Shown in pieces: positions 20,084 to 31,192 of a stretch of 64,000 bases of DNA. The translations under genes were made by a program, and so were the position numbers. Position 1 is the stretch's first letter, and each line of letters starts with the position of its first letter. Below the pieces are notes generated by a model that did not search any database, was not told the DNA's origin, and worked only from the letters and a program-made list of their open reading frames with translations. Source of the DNA: Helianthus annuus (Eukaryota; Streptophyta; Magnoliopsida; Asterales; Asteraceae); the NCBI RefSeq assembly GCF_002127325.2, contig NC_035438.2, positions 146,268,708 to 146,332,707 of the forward strand, given 5' to 3'.

Positions 20084-23000
20084 TGTCACACCCCCATATT
20101 TCCACATATTACCGGTGGGCCCGGTGGGGAGTATCGTGACGTAGTTGATATCATCATAGTCAAACAACACAATTTAAATGCACAATGGAAGCAAAAGATA
20201 AATATATTACAATCGGATTCAAAAGTAATATCAAAGTATCACAAACAGAATGTAAGTTGGAACCACAGGCGGATCAAAAGATAAAAAGAACTTTGTTCAA
20301 CAGACTTTAAGGCATCTAAGCTTGTGAGACTCTTTATTGATGCTAGGAGTGGCCAGCGTATTCCGATTAGTACCTGCACTTAGCCTTTTTGGGAAAATAC
20401 GTCAGTTTACACTGTTAAATACAATTTAACTGACTCATTTTGAAAACGTTTAAGAAAATTGATTTGAATGCGCGTGGCACAAAACTATTTATAACTTGGG
20501 ATAATTATTTGTATATAAACTTGTAAAAGAATTACATGTTTCTTATACGTTCAGTGGCCCAGGCTGAACACCGGGTTAAAGATTAATTGACACACCACAT
20601 GATATAGTCCCGCGACGAGCTATTCTCGAAACCGGCGGTTATACCTTATTATTTATAAATGCACTGGCGTACACCCGCGTGTGCTAAGGTCGTGGTCATT
20701 TCTGTGAATGATGCCAAGGATATCCGGGACATGGTCATTAAACCCCCAGAGGCTTTAAGCAAACAAAACAATTTAAACGGGTCATCTCAATGAGTTTAAC
20801 CTTCATACGATAAAAAAATCAATGCCCGACCAAGCGGTATTTTATATACCGTACCCCAAGCCCGTATAGGGAAAATAAGTTAAAAGTATTTACCTGAGCT
20901 AAATATAAATTCAATCCCAGCCGTATATCAAATCAGCAAGTACAGATAGCTTTTACTGGGTTCCTAAATCTGGAACGAAGGTTTTTAATAACCTATTAGA
21001 TTCCTAACGGATCTTTAATTAAGCCTATGCTTAGACCGGTTAGTTTTAAAGGAGGATACGGTTCAACAGGTATGATTATGCGAGGACCGGATTAGAATGT
21101 GGTTTAGACCCGACAAGCTTGTATACTTGTTTAATATGGGTAAACTAAACACATTCTGGATTTTGAGATAAAAATGATAAGGTTTGACCCGTTTCGGCTA
21201 ATTTATGCAAACTAGTTACATAAGCCGATCCGAACGCGAAAAGGGCGTAACGGGTAACCACAAGAGTCATGAATAGGTTTCCTAAGTTAATATGCCTTAA
21301 ATATGTTGTGATATCAGTAGGATACCTTCCATTATGCCTAAAACGAGTTTAAGACCAATTTATGCCTCGTAAGTGTATTTTGGTCATTTTTAAGGTTATA
21401 AGAGAGTTTAAATATTATTCTGAGTTTCAGGTCTGATATAATCAGTAAAATACTTAACTTAATAAGTTATAACAGTAGGATATAGCATATATGTGAAATT
21501 TACTATTTATAACCAATCTATGCACCGAAGGGGCATTTTGGTAATTTCACATAGGGCTTAAAGGTCAAAACTGGAAATCTGAGTTTAAAACTTTTGCTTA
21601 CTGTTAAAGTATATAAATTTACTAAAATTATCAGTAGGTATCAAGTCATATATATTTAAAATAGTTTTTATACATACTATGCGCTTAAAACGCGTAAAAA
21701 GGCGGTTTTGAGCGATTTCCGGGTTTTTAAAGCAAAGCTGATATTTTTATCATTCCAGAAAGGTTAAAATATTTTATTTATCATGTAAAATCAGTAGCAA
21801 AAGGTTTGGGATCAAAATGTTTTGTAAAACCCAATTTATAAGCCAAAAGGGCAAAACCGGCAATTACCGAATCAAGCCTAGAACCCTATATTATGCTCAG
21901 CCTAAAAAAAATAAAAATCTTCAAAAATCCCAAAATATTATTTTATATCAGTAGGTAAAAAGTTTGGTATCAAAAATTGGGTTTAGATAGGATATACGTT
22001 AATTACGTTGTTTAATTAATAAAAAACTTTTTAATTACGCTATTGAGCATAACTCCTAATCTAGACCTCCAACTGATGTCAAATTTTAAGGACAAGTTTA
22101 TAAAACAGTAATAAAGATTATTGTCCTCTCACATTTTCAAAATTCTCATTTTTGTGTCAAAAGGGCATAACGGTCAACATTTAGGCATTTAATGGAAACA
22201 TGCATGATCTAGGATTTCTATGGAAACAAGTTGTATAACCTCAGAGGGTTACACTAACCTATAACATGGTCCTAAAGGAACCCTAAGGCATATCTAAACT
22301 AAGCTAAATCGGGTCAGAACTGAAAGTCAAAGCAAAAGTCAACTTTTGCAACTTTCGGTTCCGAACCGAGTCTATACTTAGAATTGTCGGGTTGAATCAT
22401 GCTTAGGCATGTTCAACTAATATTTACCAAGTTATTAAAGTGAGAAAATTGATATTATGGTTTCTTATTTTAATAGTTATGAATTTATTTAAAACTAATC
22501 CGTTTGACTTTCATTTGACCCGACAATTTAACTAAGTAAACGTGGTAATTAGGAGGTGCCCTTTTGAGGGTTAAACACCTACCTAATTATGGTCACGTAG
22601 CCATGTTTGTTGCAAACCATGGCTTGACCATGTAAGGTCTAACTAATAGTCAAAGCGTTTATCGAAACATTTTGACTTTTCGGCTTTAAGAGACAAATAG
22701 AATGAACAAAGCAAGGAGGGACACTTACAATATGTCCAGGGGCATAAGGTAACCCAAAAGGAGGTTCCACAAGATCGGGACCCTCAGATTTGAGTTGGAG
22801 AGCAAGGAATACAAGAAATGGGTGAAATGAAATGAAGGATTTCACCTCTATATATAGTGTTTGGAGGGTCTCTAGATGATCAACAAGTGTTAGGGTGGGT
22901 TAACAAAATCATAACAGGTGTAATACCATTTTTATAAACCATCAAAGGCCCCTAGATTCAAGTGTGTGAGACAAGGAGCAAAACCAAGGCTGGTTTTGAT

Positions 23001-24329
23001 TTTTTTCAGGAGCTGGGCAAAGCATACGGACCGTAAGGGTCCAGTATACGGTCCGTAAGGACCAGTATAGTACACCAATACTTTCATTTGTTGACACTTT
23101 TGGACCCTACACTTCCAAAAGTCATTTCCGACACCTCTAAGGCCCGTTAAACTATTTTCAAGGCTCTACAATGATGCCTAAGCATAGGGAACATGAAACA
23201 TGCTCAAAAATATGCCGGATGTCGGTTTGTTTGGTCGTACGGTCACGTTGTTCGGCTAATTACGACGAAACACGGACGGACACGCAAAACGAACCAAATT
23301 ACGAGACGATTGGAATTTTATAAAGCCAACCACTAAAATAAAATATTTTAGTGCTTACATAAATTGTTGGATGTCCGGAGATATTCAGAATATGAGATGT
23401 GCGCGAAAATGCAAACTTGTGCACTTTTTGACACTTTTAGTCCCTGCATGACTTAAAAGTTTATTTTTGCGCATCAAACATCTCTAAGCCTATATCTAAG
23501 CTATATAAAGGATAAATAGGGTATGTTTAACTCATGGTCACATTCCAGAAGGTCCGATACCCTACGAATTGACATACTTTTGCAGTTTGACGCAATTAGT
23601 CCTTTAATTGAACAAAGTAGCGCGAAATGTTGTTTAATAATAGCCAAGCCTTCCATGGCCCATAATGGGCATTCCTAAGCATATATTTAAATAATAATAC
23701 ACTCCCGTTCGCTTAAATGGTCACCGAAAGGCGTAGATTCAAAAGTTGACGCTTCAGGTCCCTCTATTGCGCAAACTTGCGCATCTCATCATTTAATAAC
23801 TTTGAAGCCTCATCTAATCCATATTAGACATTCTAGAAAGTATTATTAAACATCATGATGCTTCGGGTTCGCTAAAAGGTCATTCAGAGGTACATTTAAA
23901 CATATTGACACTTTTAGCCCTTCTAACTTGCAAAGTTGCGCGTAACTTTACTTATAGGCATAAAAACCTTAGATGTCCATTATTTGGCATTCTCGAGAGT
24001 CTAATCAAATATCATGAAGCTCCCGGTTTGTTAAAAGGTCACTCAGAGGTAAGAATTAACATGTTGACGCTTTTAACCCCTTTATTGCGCAAACTTTCAA
24101 TTAATTATGCAAACGGCTACACTCGATCGACAAGTGGCTCATTTGTGAATATAAATCTCGTGAGAGGTTATTTAGAAACTTATTTTAGGTATGCTAACAC
24201 TTCCAGTCCTTTCATAATCAAAGTTTTTCGATTTTTCAAAAAATTAGTCCCTTAAATTCAATGTTTGATTTCATTAGGGTTTATTACACGTGTCAATACA
24301 TTATTGGACGTGATTTTACGAGGTGTTGC
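20084..24329 (-). repeat. Gypsy LTR, about 4.2 kb
   Basis: Begins TGTCACACCCCC next to the primer site and ends near GGTGTTGCA. Homologous along its length to the solo LTR 37025-40628, which ends GGTGTTACA. The last few bases may belong to the next fragment. Carries palindromic TACGGACCGTA and TACGGTCCGTA at 23025-23058 and a TATATATA (22849-22856) in promoter position for minus-strand transcription. ORFs in it (for example 23905-24255, 22639-22845) show no protein family. Confidence 0.85.
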
Positions 24330-25102
24330 AACTCGTGTGTTATTACAAGAAAACGAAACGCAATCAATGTGAGTATACATGATCCCATTTTTATATTAAA
24401 CACTTTTTGGTGCAACTTGTATTCATATTCAGATTCACAAACACGTTAAACTTTATTTATGCACACTCTATCCAAATTACACATGAAATGTTTGATGCTT
24501 CTGATACATGTGATGCTAATGTAAACACTTCATGACTATATGCTCATTAACTTGTTCGCAAGCCTACCTTAACAATTATGGTACTATGCATATGCTATAG
24601 GTTGTAACGCCCCACCCGCTATTCTTTTGCGTATTGTTAAGTTGAACATATTAACCTCCCGCTAAACTTTTGGGATAGGCAACATTAATTGTGTTGTATT
24701 CTTGGGTTTGAGTATATAGAGTAACATCGTTTCAGCATTACTGTTAACTTATATCATCTTATTCATGTTGGATATGAGCACATTTAAACATTTTATTCTA
24801 CTATGCTATGTATCAAACTTGTATACTCGCCAACATTTTTGTTGATGTTATTTTAATACATGTTGCAGGTTGATAGATGAAGTGATCAAGAAAACAAGCT
24901 AGGATGAACTCAGAAACTCATCTTAGAAATAAACAAAGCTTTGATTATGTTGAAAGAAGTTTGATTATGTTTGAACCTTGTATGACATTTTAGAATCTTT
25001 ATGAAATTTGATTTAAATTATATTGTCATAATAGTGTTATGATGCTTTTGAGCGATTTGTTCGTCTCATCCCGATGTTTTCGCCATCGGTTGGGGTGTGA
25101 CA
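24330..25102 (+). repeat. 5'-truncated Tekay-type gypsy LTR fragment
   Basis: Ends GGTTGGGGTGTGACA, the plus-sense end of LTRs whose reverse reads TGTCACACCCC, as at 13412 and 60144. The composition and the phrase TGTTGCAGGTTGATAGATGAAG near 24864 are, from memory, typical of the R-U5 part of such LTRs in Asteraceae. No left LTR end and no internal region follow. Confidence 0.55.
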
Positions 25103-25575
25103 TAAAATGCCAAAACCTGAAAATGAAGAAGCTCTCCTAGAGAGTCATTCTAATGTGCAAAATGCATAAATGGTACCAAAAATGGTATTTGTCTTAACCC
25201 TTGTTAGATATTTTGCTCTCTTTGCTATACGGAACTACTGACCTGATCACCAATTATCTATCATTGAAAAACAAAACAAATTAATTCAGTATACTCAACT
25301 ACTACGATGAATCTTTGTGCATACCTTGATCACGGGGGTATATCCTGAAGTGGGACACACTAGTATATCAGTAATAAAATTACCTTAACGTATCATACGG
25401 TAATAGTACTTGAAATGTTCATGCATTTTGCTTAAGTGGACAAACATACTGGTAATCATTTTGGACTTCTTTTCACGAAAAATTAAATAAAGAATTATCT
25501 AATAGTGTGAAAACAGTTTGATTGTGCTGATATGATCTTCTTACCGGTGATTTTCACAAAAATAGAGTGTTTATT
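25103..25575 (+). mobile_element. Cop5 relic, left part (copia 3' module)
   Basis: Degenerate match to the non-coding tail of Cop1 and Cop3, in the same order: ACGGAACTACTGACCTG, then a GTATATC...GTGGGACACAC stretch, GTGGACAAACATACTG, and CTGATATGATCTTCTTAC. Interrupted at 25575 by Cop2 with target duplication TTATT. Continues at 36115. Confidence 0.6.
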
Positions 25576-26057
25576 TGTTGGATCGTCGTATGACCCTAAT
25601 GAGTCAATCTGAGTAGTTCAGCATCAAATAGAAAGGCGGAATCAATGTAAATGATGTAAAACAGCTTGATACTTTCTAATTTTCTTCTTTTAGTGATTTC
25701 CTGAGCTTTTACAAATCAGATAACAATCCGGCAGCACCTCGGCTCTCAAAACACACACAGTAATTCCGTATCAAATGATCAGACAACAACAGTATTTATA
25801 GGCCATGTAATTCCGCACGAAATCACCTCAAGCAGAGTCACTGGTTCATGCGGAATCACTAATTTCGTACGGAATCACCTGATTTCATGCGGAATTACCT
25901 AATTCCTTGTGAAACCTTAATTTCGCATGAAATGACATAAGACCCATTTCAAGCGGAATTACCTATAAACATGTTTTCTCATTTTCCGTGCCCTGATCTA
26001 ACTAGTACAATACAAGACTCTATAAAGACGAAGTTAACAGACATCAGTGCACCAACA
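25576..26057 (-). repeat. Cop2 3' LTR (482 bp)
   Basis: In minus sense starts TGTTGGTGCAC and ends GATCCAACA. Contains many AATTCCG/CGGAATT-type motifs between about 25742 and 25970. Followed on the plus strand by the purine-tract complement GACTCCCCCCTT (26058-26069). Confidence 0.93.
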
Positions 26058-26069
26058 GACTCCCCCCTT
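26058..26069 (-). other. Cop2 polypurine tract
   Basis: AAGGGGGGAGTC on the minus strand abuts the LTR start TGTTGG, matching Cop1, Cop3 and Cop4. Confidence 0.8.
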
Positions 26070-27693
26070 GGATGTTGACGAAGTCTTTAGCATCCAGTCT
26101 TCAGTCTTGTTCTATCGTTCTCTGCCCTAAATTGTCTTGAACTTGTAAAGCATCCTTCAATCTTCTATCTCCAAACTCTAACCTTCAATCTCCCCTTTGA
26201 ATGTTGATCCGGAATTCTGACTCCCCCTTTCACAGACTCCCCTTCTCGACCAGCTGGGACTTGAATTCTGGTTCAAACTTTGACATTTTCTTTGCCATGG
26301 GGATTTTGACTCCTGTTTCCTGTCTCTCAAACATAAAACATTATAACCTATTCAATCTTAAACTTCTATTCACTGTTCATCAGTTTTAGAAATCCACTTA
26401 AGTATTCAGGTCCAAGTTAATGACCCTGATTACTCAATCTATCTACCAAGTCCAACTTAATGACCTTGGTTGACCTGTGACAAAAACAAAACTGATTTTG
26501 TTCAAACATTTTCCAAACATTTTCTGAAAATTACAAGTTTCAAACTAATGAACTTGTTTAAACTTTGAAACTTTCCAATACAATCATAGATAGCTCCAAA
26601 CTCATCATCCAGCTAGAATCTTCCTGCATCTGCTCCAGACTGTGAATCTGTAGATCAACTTTCCACTTTGGTTTGTCGGAAAATAAAGCAGAAATGAAAA
26701 ATCTTTTTGGATTTTTGATAAAGATTCTAAACTAGAAAACAATAAATCTTTTTGAGCTTTTTGAATTGAGAAACAGAAATAAAATGCAGTAAAAGTAAAC
26801 TATTTACAAACATATTTTTGGTGAGCGTGTTAGGGAATCATATCAGCTATCAGACAAGCTATGAGTACCGTTAAGCTTTAATTACATACTCAGAATTAAA
26901 CAATTCACTTAGATTGTCCTGATCCATTTTAAATTTTCACATAAATTTCAATCTGTTCAGGATACGAATTAGGTGTTTTAGAGACTTAGCTTAAACGCGT
27001 GTACCATCTCAGATTATATTCCCGTATCCAGACAACTATATTCAGTCTTACAGGTGAGTGCACACTAATGATATCTGTAATAGGGTAAATGCGAGACCGT
27101 GAGAGCTCAGGTCGGAACTTCCGTTCGCGCAGAGAGATGACGGTTCGACTTTCGGTGTGTTCCCTTTGGGAATCTTTTATTTCAACAGCACATGAATCAC
27201 ATTTTGCAATGTTTCATCATTTTTTATGTTGAGGATGAGCTTTTAAGTACAAAGCTGTGTAAAGCATTATACGAGGACTAGGCAATTGCTTCTACAAAAT
27301 CAGAAGTCCTGGTATAATACCTCAGATATCATCACGTACAAAGACCTAGTATGTCAGAAATAACGTCTTTCAAACAAGATTTCAGGGGTTACCTATATAT
27401 CCGAGGGATGTTCCCCACAAAATATGCAAGTGATGATTTTAAGTTTATATCCCGAACAAACCTACTAAATGTGTAAAAACCTATCGGCACATCATCAACG
27501 AGACTGTTTAATGCTTTAAAACTGTACAAATCTTTAGCGTACCGTAACTGTCTAGCCGATGTACTATCATTTTCCCTTTTTACCCAAGCTCTTTTTTAGT
27601 TTTCTATTGTTTTTGGATTTTGAAATATTTCATGTTTTTGTATTTTTGAATCTTTTACTGTTTTTGTATTTTCTGAAAATATACTAACTCCCC
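26070..27693 (-). other. Cop2 non-coding 3' module
   Basis: Shares with Cop1, Cop3 and Cop4 the block around 27000-27420 (GAGCTCAGGTC...ACTTCCGTT...AGAGAGATGACGG, then the segment ending ACAAGATTTCAGGGG) and extra GGGGGAG tracts. One tract follows the pol stop directly on the minus strand at about 27685-27696 (TAGGGGGAGTTAG). No ORF of note. Confidence 0.65.
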
Positions 27694-28398
27694 CTAAATA
27701 CCAAAATAAGTAAAAAATCGACAAAACATTGCAGATTGCTTTTCAGCATCTTCAACAGTATCTCCCTCATCAACGCCAAGAATTTCCTCCGACACCGATA
27801 AAAGCTTCATACCATTTAGTTTTAAAAGATATTTAAAACGTGTTTTATCAAAAGCTTTGGTATGTAAATCAGCTTTTTGTTCGTCAGTGTGGATTTTCTC
27901 AATTCGTATCAACTTCTTCTCGAAGCAATCTCGGATGAAGTGATGATGAATCTCTATATGTTTCGTTTTAGCGTGATGAACAGGATTTTTCGTGATATTT
28001 ATTGCTCCCTCATTATCAACAAAAATCGGAGTAGTAAGAAATTGCAAACCGTAGTCGCGCATCTGTTGCTGGATCCACAAGATCTGAGAACAGCAGCTGC
28101 TAGCAGATACATATTCCGCTTCACAAGTGGACAAGGCTACAGACATTTGCTTCTTACATTGCCAGGTGACCAAGCGAGGTCCGAAAAACTGACAACCCGA
28201 CGTTGTTGATTTTGCATTAACTATGCAGCATCCGAATTCCGAATCGGAATACCCTTCGAGCGTAAAGTCGCCATCATGTGGATACCACAACCCCAGTGAT
28301 GGAGTTCCTCTCAGGTAGCGTAATATCCTTTTCACGATTACCATATGCGAAGCTATCGGGTTAGATTGAAATCTTGCTGCGAGGCACGTTGGATGCAT
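27694..28398 (-). pseudogene. Copia RNase H and RT C-terminus (Cop2)
   Basis: Recognisable copia RT tail (MHPTCLAARFQSNP...RILRYLRGTPSLGLWY) followed by RNase H: YSDSEFGCCIVNAKSTTSG, then WQCKKQMSVALSTCEAEYVS and HHAKTKHIEIHHHFIRD. RNase H degrades the RNA strand during reverse transcription. Joined to the RT fragment upstream through a short deletion near 28398-28420 that lost the usual GSLLYLTxSRPD segment and shifted the frame. Ends TAG inside a GGGGGAG tract. Confidence 0.9.
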
Positions 28399-29100
28399 GA
28401 TATCATGGAACGATACATTGTTTCATCTACCTTCTCTCCAGTGAGATCAGGGTTTATCCCATGGTTCGTTGCTAATGGGGTGGAAGCTGAAGTAGAACCT
28501 GACATCCCAAATTTCTCTAGAATATCATGAACGTACTTCGTCTGATGTATGAAAATTCCTTTGGGAAGTTGTTCAACCTGAAGACCCAAAAAGAATTTCA
28601 TCTAACCCATCGATGACATTTCAAATTTTTTGCTTCATAACTTGTTCAAATTCTTTGCACAATTCTTCATTTGTTGACCCAAATATTATGTCGTCCACGT
28701 ATATCTGAATAATCAGAAGATGACCATCGACTAACTTGGAGAAGAGAGTGGCATCCACTTTTCCACGGATGAAGCTATTGACTAGTAAGTGTTGAGACAA
28801 AGTCTCGTACCAAGCTCTCGGGGCCTGGTGTAAACCATACAGCGCTTTATCCAGCAAATAAACCTTGTCTTTGTGGATTGGATCGGTGAAGCCCGGTGGC
28901 TGTCCGACATATACCTCCTCTTTTACCTTCCCATATAGAAAAGGCGATTTGACATCTAACTGAAATACTTTAAAACCTTTCCACCACGCAAATGCTAAGA
29001 AGATCCTAATAGCCTCAAGTCTAGCAACAGGAGCATACACTTCAGTAAAATATATCCCCTCCTGCTGACTAAAGCCCTGGACAATGAGTCGAGCTTTGTT
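28353..29100 (-). pseudogene. Copia reverse transcriptase (Cop2)
   Basis: Two frames: 28621-29040 (VYAPVARLEAIRIFLAFA...LDKALYGLHQAPRAWYE...IYVDDIIFGSTN) and 28353-28601 (KFFLGLQVEQLPKGIFIHQTKYV). YVDD is the catalytic polymerase motif and is intact. A one-base frameshift near 28610 separates the frames, and the region starts after a TGA stop at 29101-29103 that most simply replaces an Arg CGA codon, a C-to-T change at CpG. It would copy element RNA to cDNA in the particle if intact. Confidence 0.92.
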
Positions 29101-30768
29101 TCAAACAACAACCCCTCTATCGTCTCTCTTGCATTTAAAAACCCATTTTGTGTTAATCTTCCTGTGACCATCAGGCAAGTCTACTAACTTCCACACTCCC
29201 AACTTCTCAAATTGACTTAACTCTTCTTGCATAGCATTGACCCAAGAATCTTCAGTTAGCGCCTCTTTGTAAGTTCGCGGTTCAATCTGTGAAATAAAAC
29301 AACTTAGTGAAAACTCAGTTTGTAAAGGAGCAACTGTAGAATAAAAACAAGTAAGCCCTTGGTCAATTTGATGTCTAGTGCGAACGCCTGATTGTAATTC
29401 TCCAATGATCAATTCCTCTGGATGGTATGAAAGAGTTCTTGGCATCACCTCGCCTGGAACATCTACTTCACCTTCCAAATTTGTAACATTTTGGTTTGTA
29501 TCGTGTTCACTGACTGGGTTTGTTTGACTTGAAATCTGAATCTGCTCCCCCTCAGAATCTGAATCACCATGATCAAATATTGGTCTGTCATCAGATTCTT
29601 GATTTTCATTGACTGCCGTCTGATTATTAGGAGCAATTTTTGAAGATTGTTGTATATCATCATGTTCACCAGCATTACTTGGACCGGCTTCATCATCATT
29701 CGAAGTTTGACGTGGTCGCCTAGAATACTCAGCTGGAAACCTCTCATGCGATGACTCATACTCCCTCAGAATATCCAATTCATCAAAAAAATTTTCTTCT
29801 TCTTCTGATTCTTTCATCATATCAAACGAATCCCACAAAGTGTCGTAATGAAAACGCCATGAATCTCCAGGATTCTGCGGAGGCATTGTATGACCTTGAC
29901 ATTCAACATTGTGAGCTTCAATAATCCGCTTCAGACTTGGAACGAAGACTCGTCGTAATGGACTTGTGTAACCAACGAATATTCCCTCAATACTCTTCGG
30001 ACCAAACTTTCCAAAAGGCTCTAGAACAGTGTAGGGAGACCCAAACGGTTCTAAATACTTCAGGTTCGGTTTGCGGTTATTGATCAGCTCAAAACATGTC
30101 TTGTTGAATTTCTTGACAGTGAGAACCCGGTTGAGCGTATAGCATGCGGCTGATACTGCTTCTGCCCAAAAGTTTACTGGTAGCTTTGAATCAGCAAGCA
30201 TTGTCCTAGCCGTTTCAATTAGCGTCCTGTTCTTTCTTTCAGCTACTCCATTCTGTTGTGGAGTGTAAGGAGCACTAAATTCATGCAATATACCTCTTTC
30301 ATCGCAATACTCTTCCATCTTGATATTCTTGAACTCAGTACCATTGTCACTTCGTAATCTTCTAATGCGTGTCTGGTACAAGTTTTCCATCTTCTTGAAA
30401 AGCGTCATCAAACGATCAAACGTCTCATCTTTTGACTTCAGAAATAATACCCAAGAAAATCTTGAATAATCATCTTTGACAACAAGACAATAGAGATCTC
30501 CAGTAATACTTTTGACGTTTACCGAACCAAACAAATCCATATGTAGTCTCTCTAAAGGTCTTGAGATTGAATTTTCTTTCTTCCCAGGGTGAGATTTCTT
30601 CTTTTGCTTTCCTTTGATGCAGCTAATGCACTCCCCCTCAAGATGAAAACCTTTCACATGAACACCAGTAACCAAATCATTGTGCACCAGGTAATTCATT
30701 TTTCGTAGGTGAATGTGGCCCATCTTTCGATGCCACAACTGCGATTCTTTTTCGGTTGCTCTTGACAT
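29101..30768 (-). pseudogene. Copia integrase plus start of RT (Cop2)
   Basis: Integrase joins cDNA into host DNA. The 555-aa reading shows the zinc-binding HHCC part (WHRKMGH...CISC, about residues 12-50), the DDE core with D78 (HMDLFG), D141 (RSDNGTEF) and E177 (NGVAERKN; D-x35-E spacing as expected), then the copia C-terminal motif region and an acidic linker about 330-450. It runs into RT with TKWVFKCKRDDRG before the TGA stop. The core is intact. It is in frame with the protease but separated from it by the TAG at 30781-30783. Confidence 0.93.
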
Positions 30769-30780
30769 AAAACAGTGAGC

Positions 30781-31179
30781 CTAACCCGTGGTTTTAGTAG
30801 CTACGCTCATGTTCAACACGTACAGATCATTGACTCTTGGTGCTCTCATGATAATCCATTCTTTGGGGACAACAAATCCTGGTTTCAAGATCAAACATTC
30901 TTTGTCTGTGAAGTGTGTTGTGTACTTTCTGTCACAGATTTGAGATATGCTCAGAAGATTATTCTCCAGCTCAGCGATGTAGTTAATTCTTTCAAACGTA
31001 ACAATCCCATTCAATAAAGCTCCTTCTCCAATAATCCTACCACCTTGATTTCCTGCGAAACCCACATAACCTCCATTAAAGTTCCTAACATCATACAGCA
31101 GGGTCGTCTTCCCTGTCATGTGTCGAGAAGCTCCACTATCCATAATCCATCGTGAAACAGATCTTGGAAGCTCCTGCAC
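30781..31179 (-). pseudogene. Copia aspartic protease (Cop2)
   Basis: WIMDSGASRHMTG holds the D-S-G catalytic triad of retrotransposon proteases, followed by GNQGGRIIGEG and AELENNLLSISQICD, the usual copia protease-to-integrase sequence. It is in a different frame from gag and begins downstream of the gag stop at 31193. An in-frame TAG at 30781-30783 separates it from integrase. Just upstream, TTTGATTTGTGCAG preceding the protease frame (near 31170-31186) resembles a 3' splice site. Confidence 0.88.
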
Positions 31180-31192
31180 AAATCAAATAGAA

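Noticed and set aside
24330..25102. Host gene or promoter between repeats
   Set aside because: No coding potential, and the end and phrases match gypsy LTRs. I found no non-repetitive stretch in the window long enough to hold a host gene.
27694..31179. Endogenous pararetrovirus or other viral polymerase
   Set aside because: The order protease-integrase-RT-RNase H, flanking LTRs and 5-bp duplications identify a Ty1/copia element.
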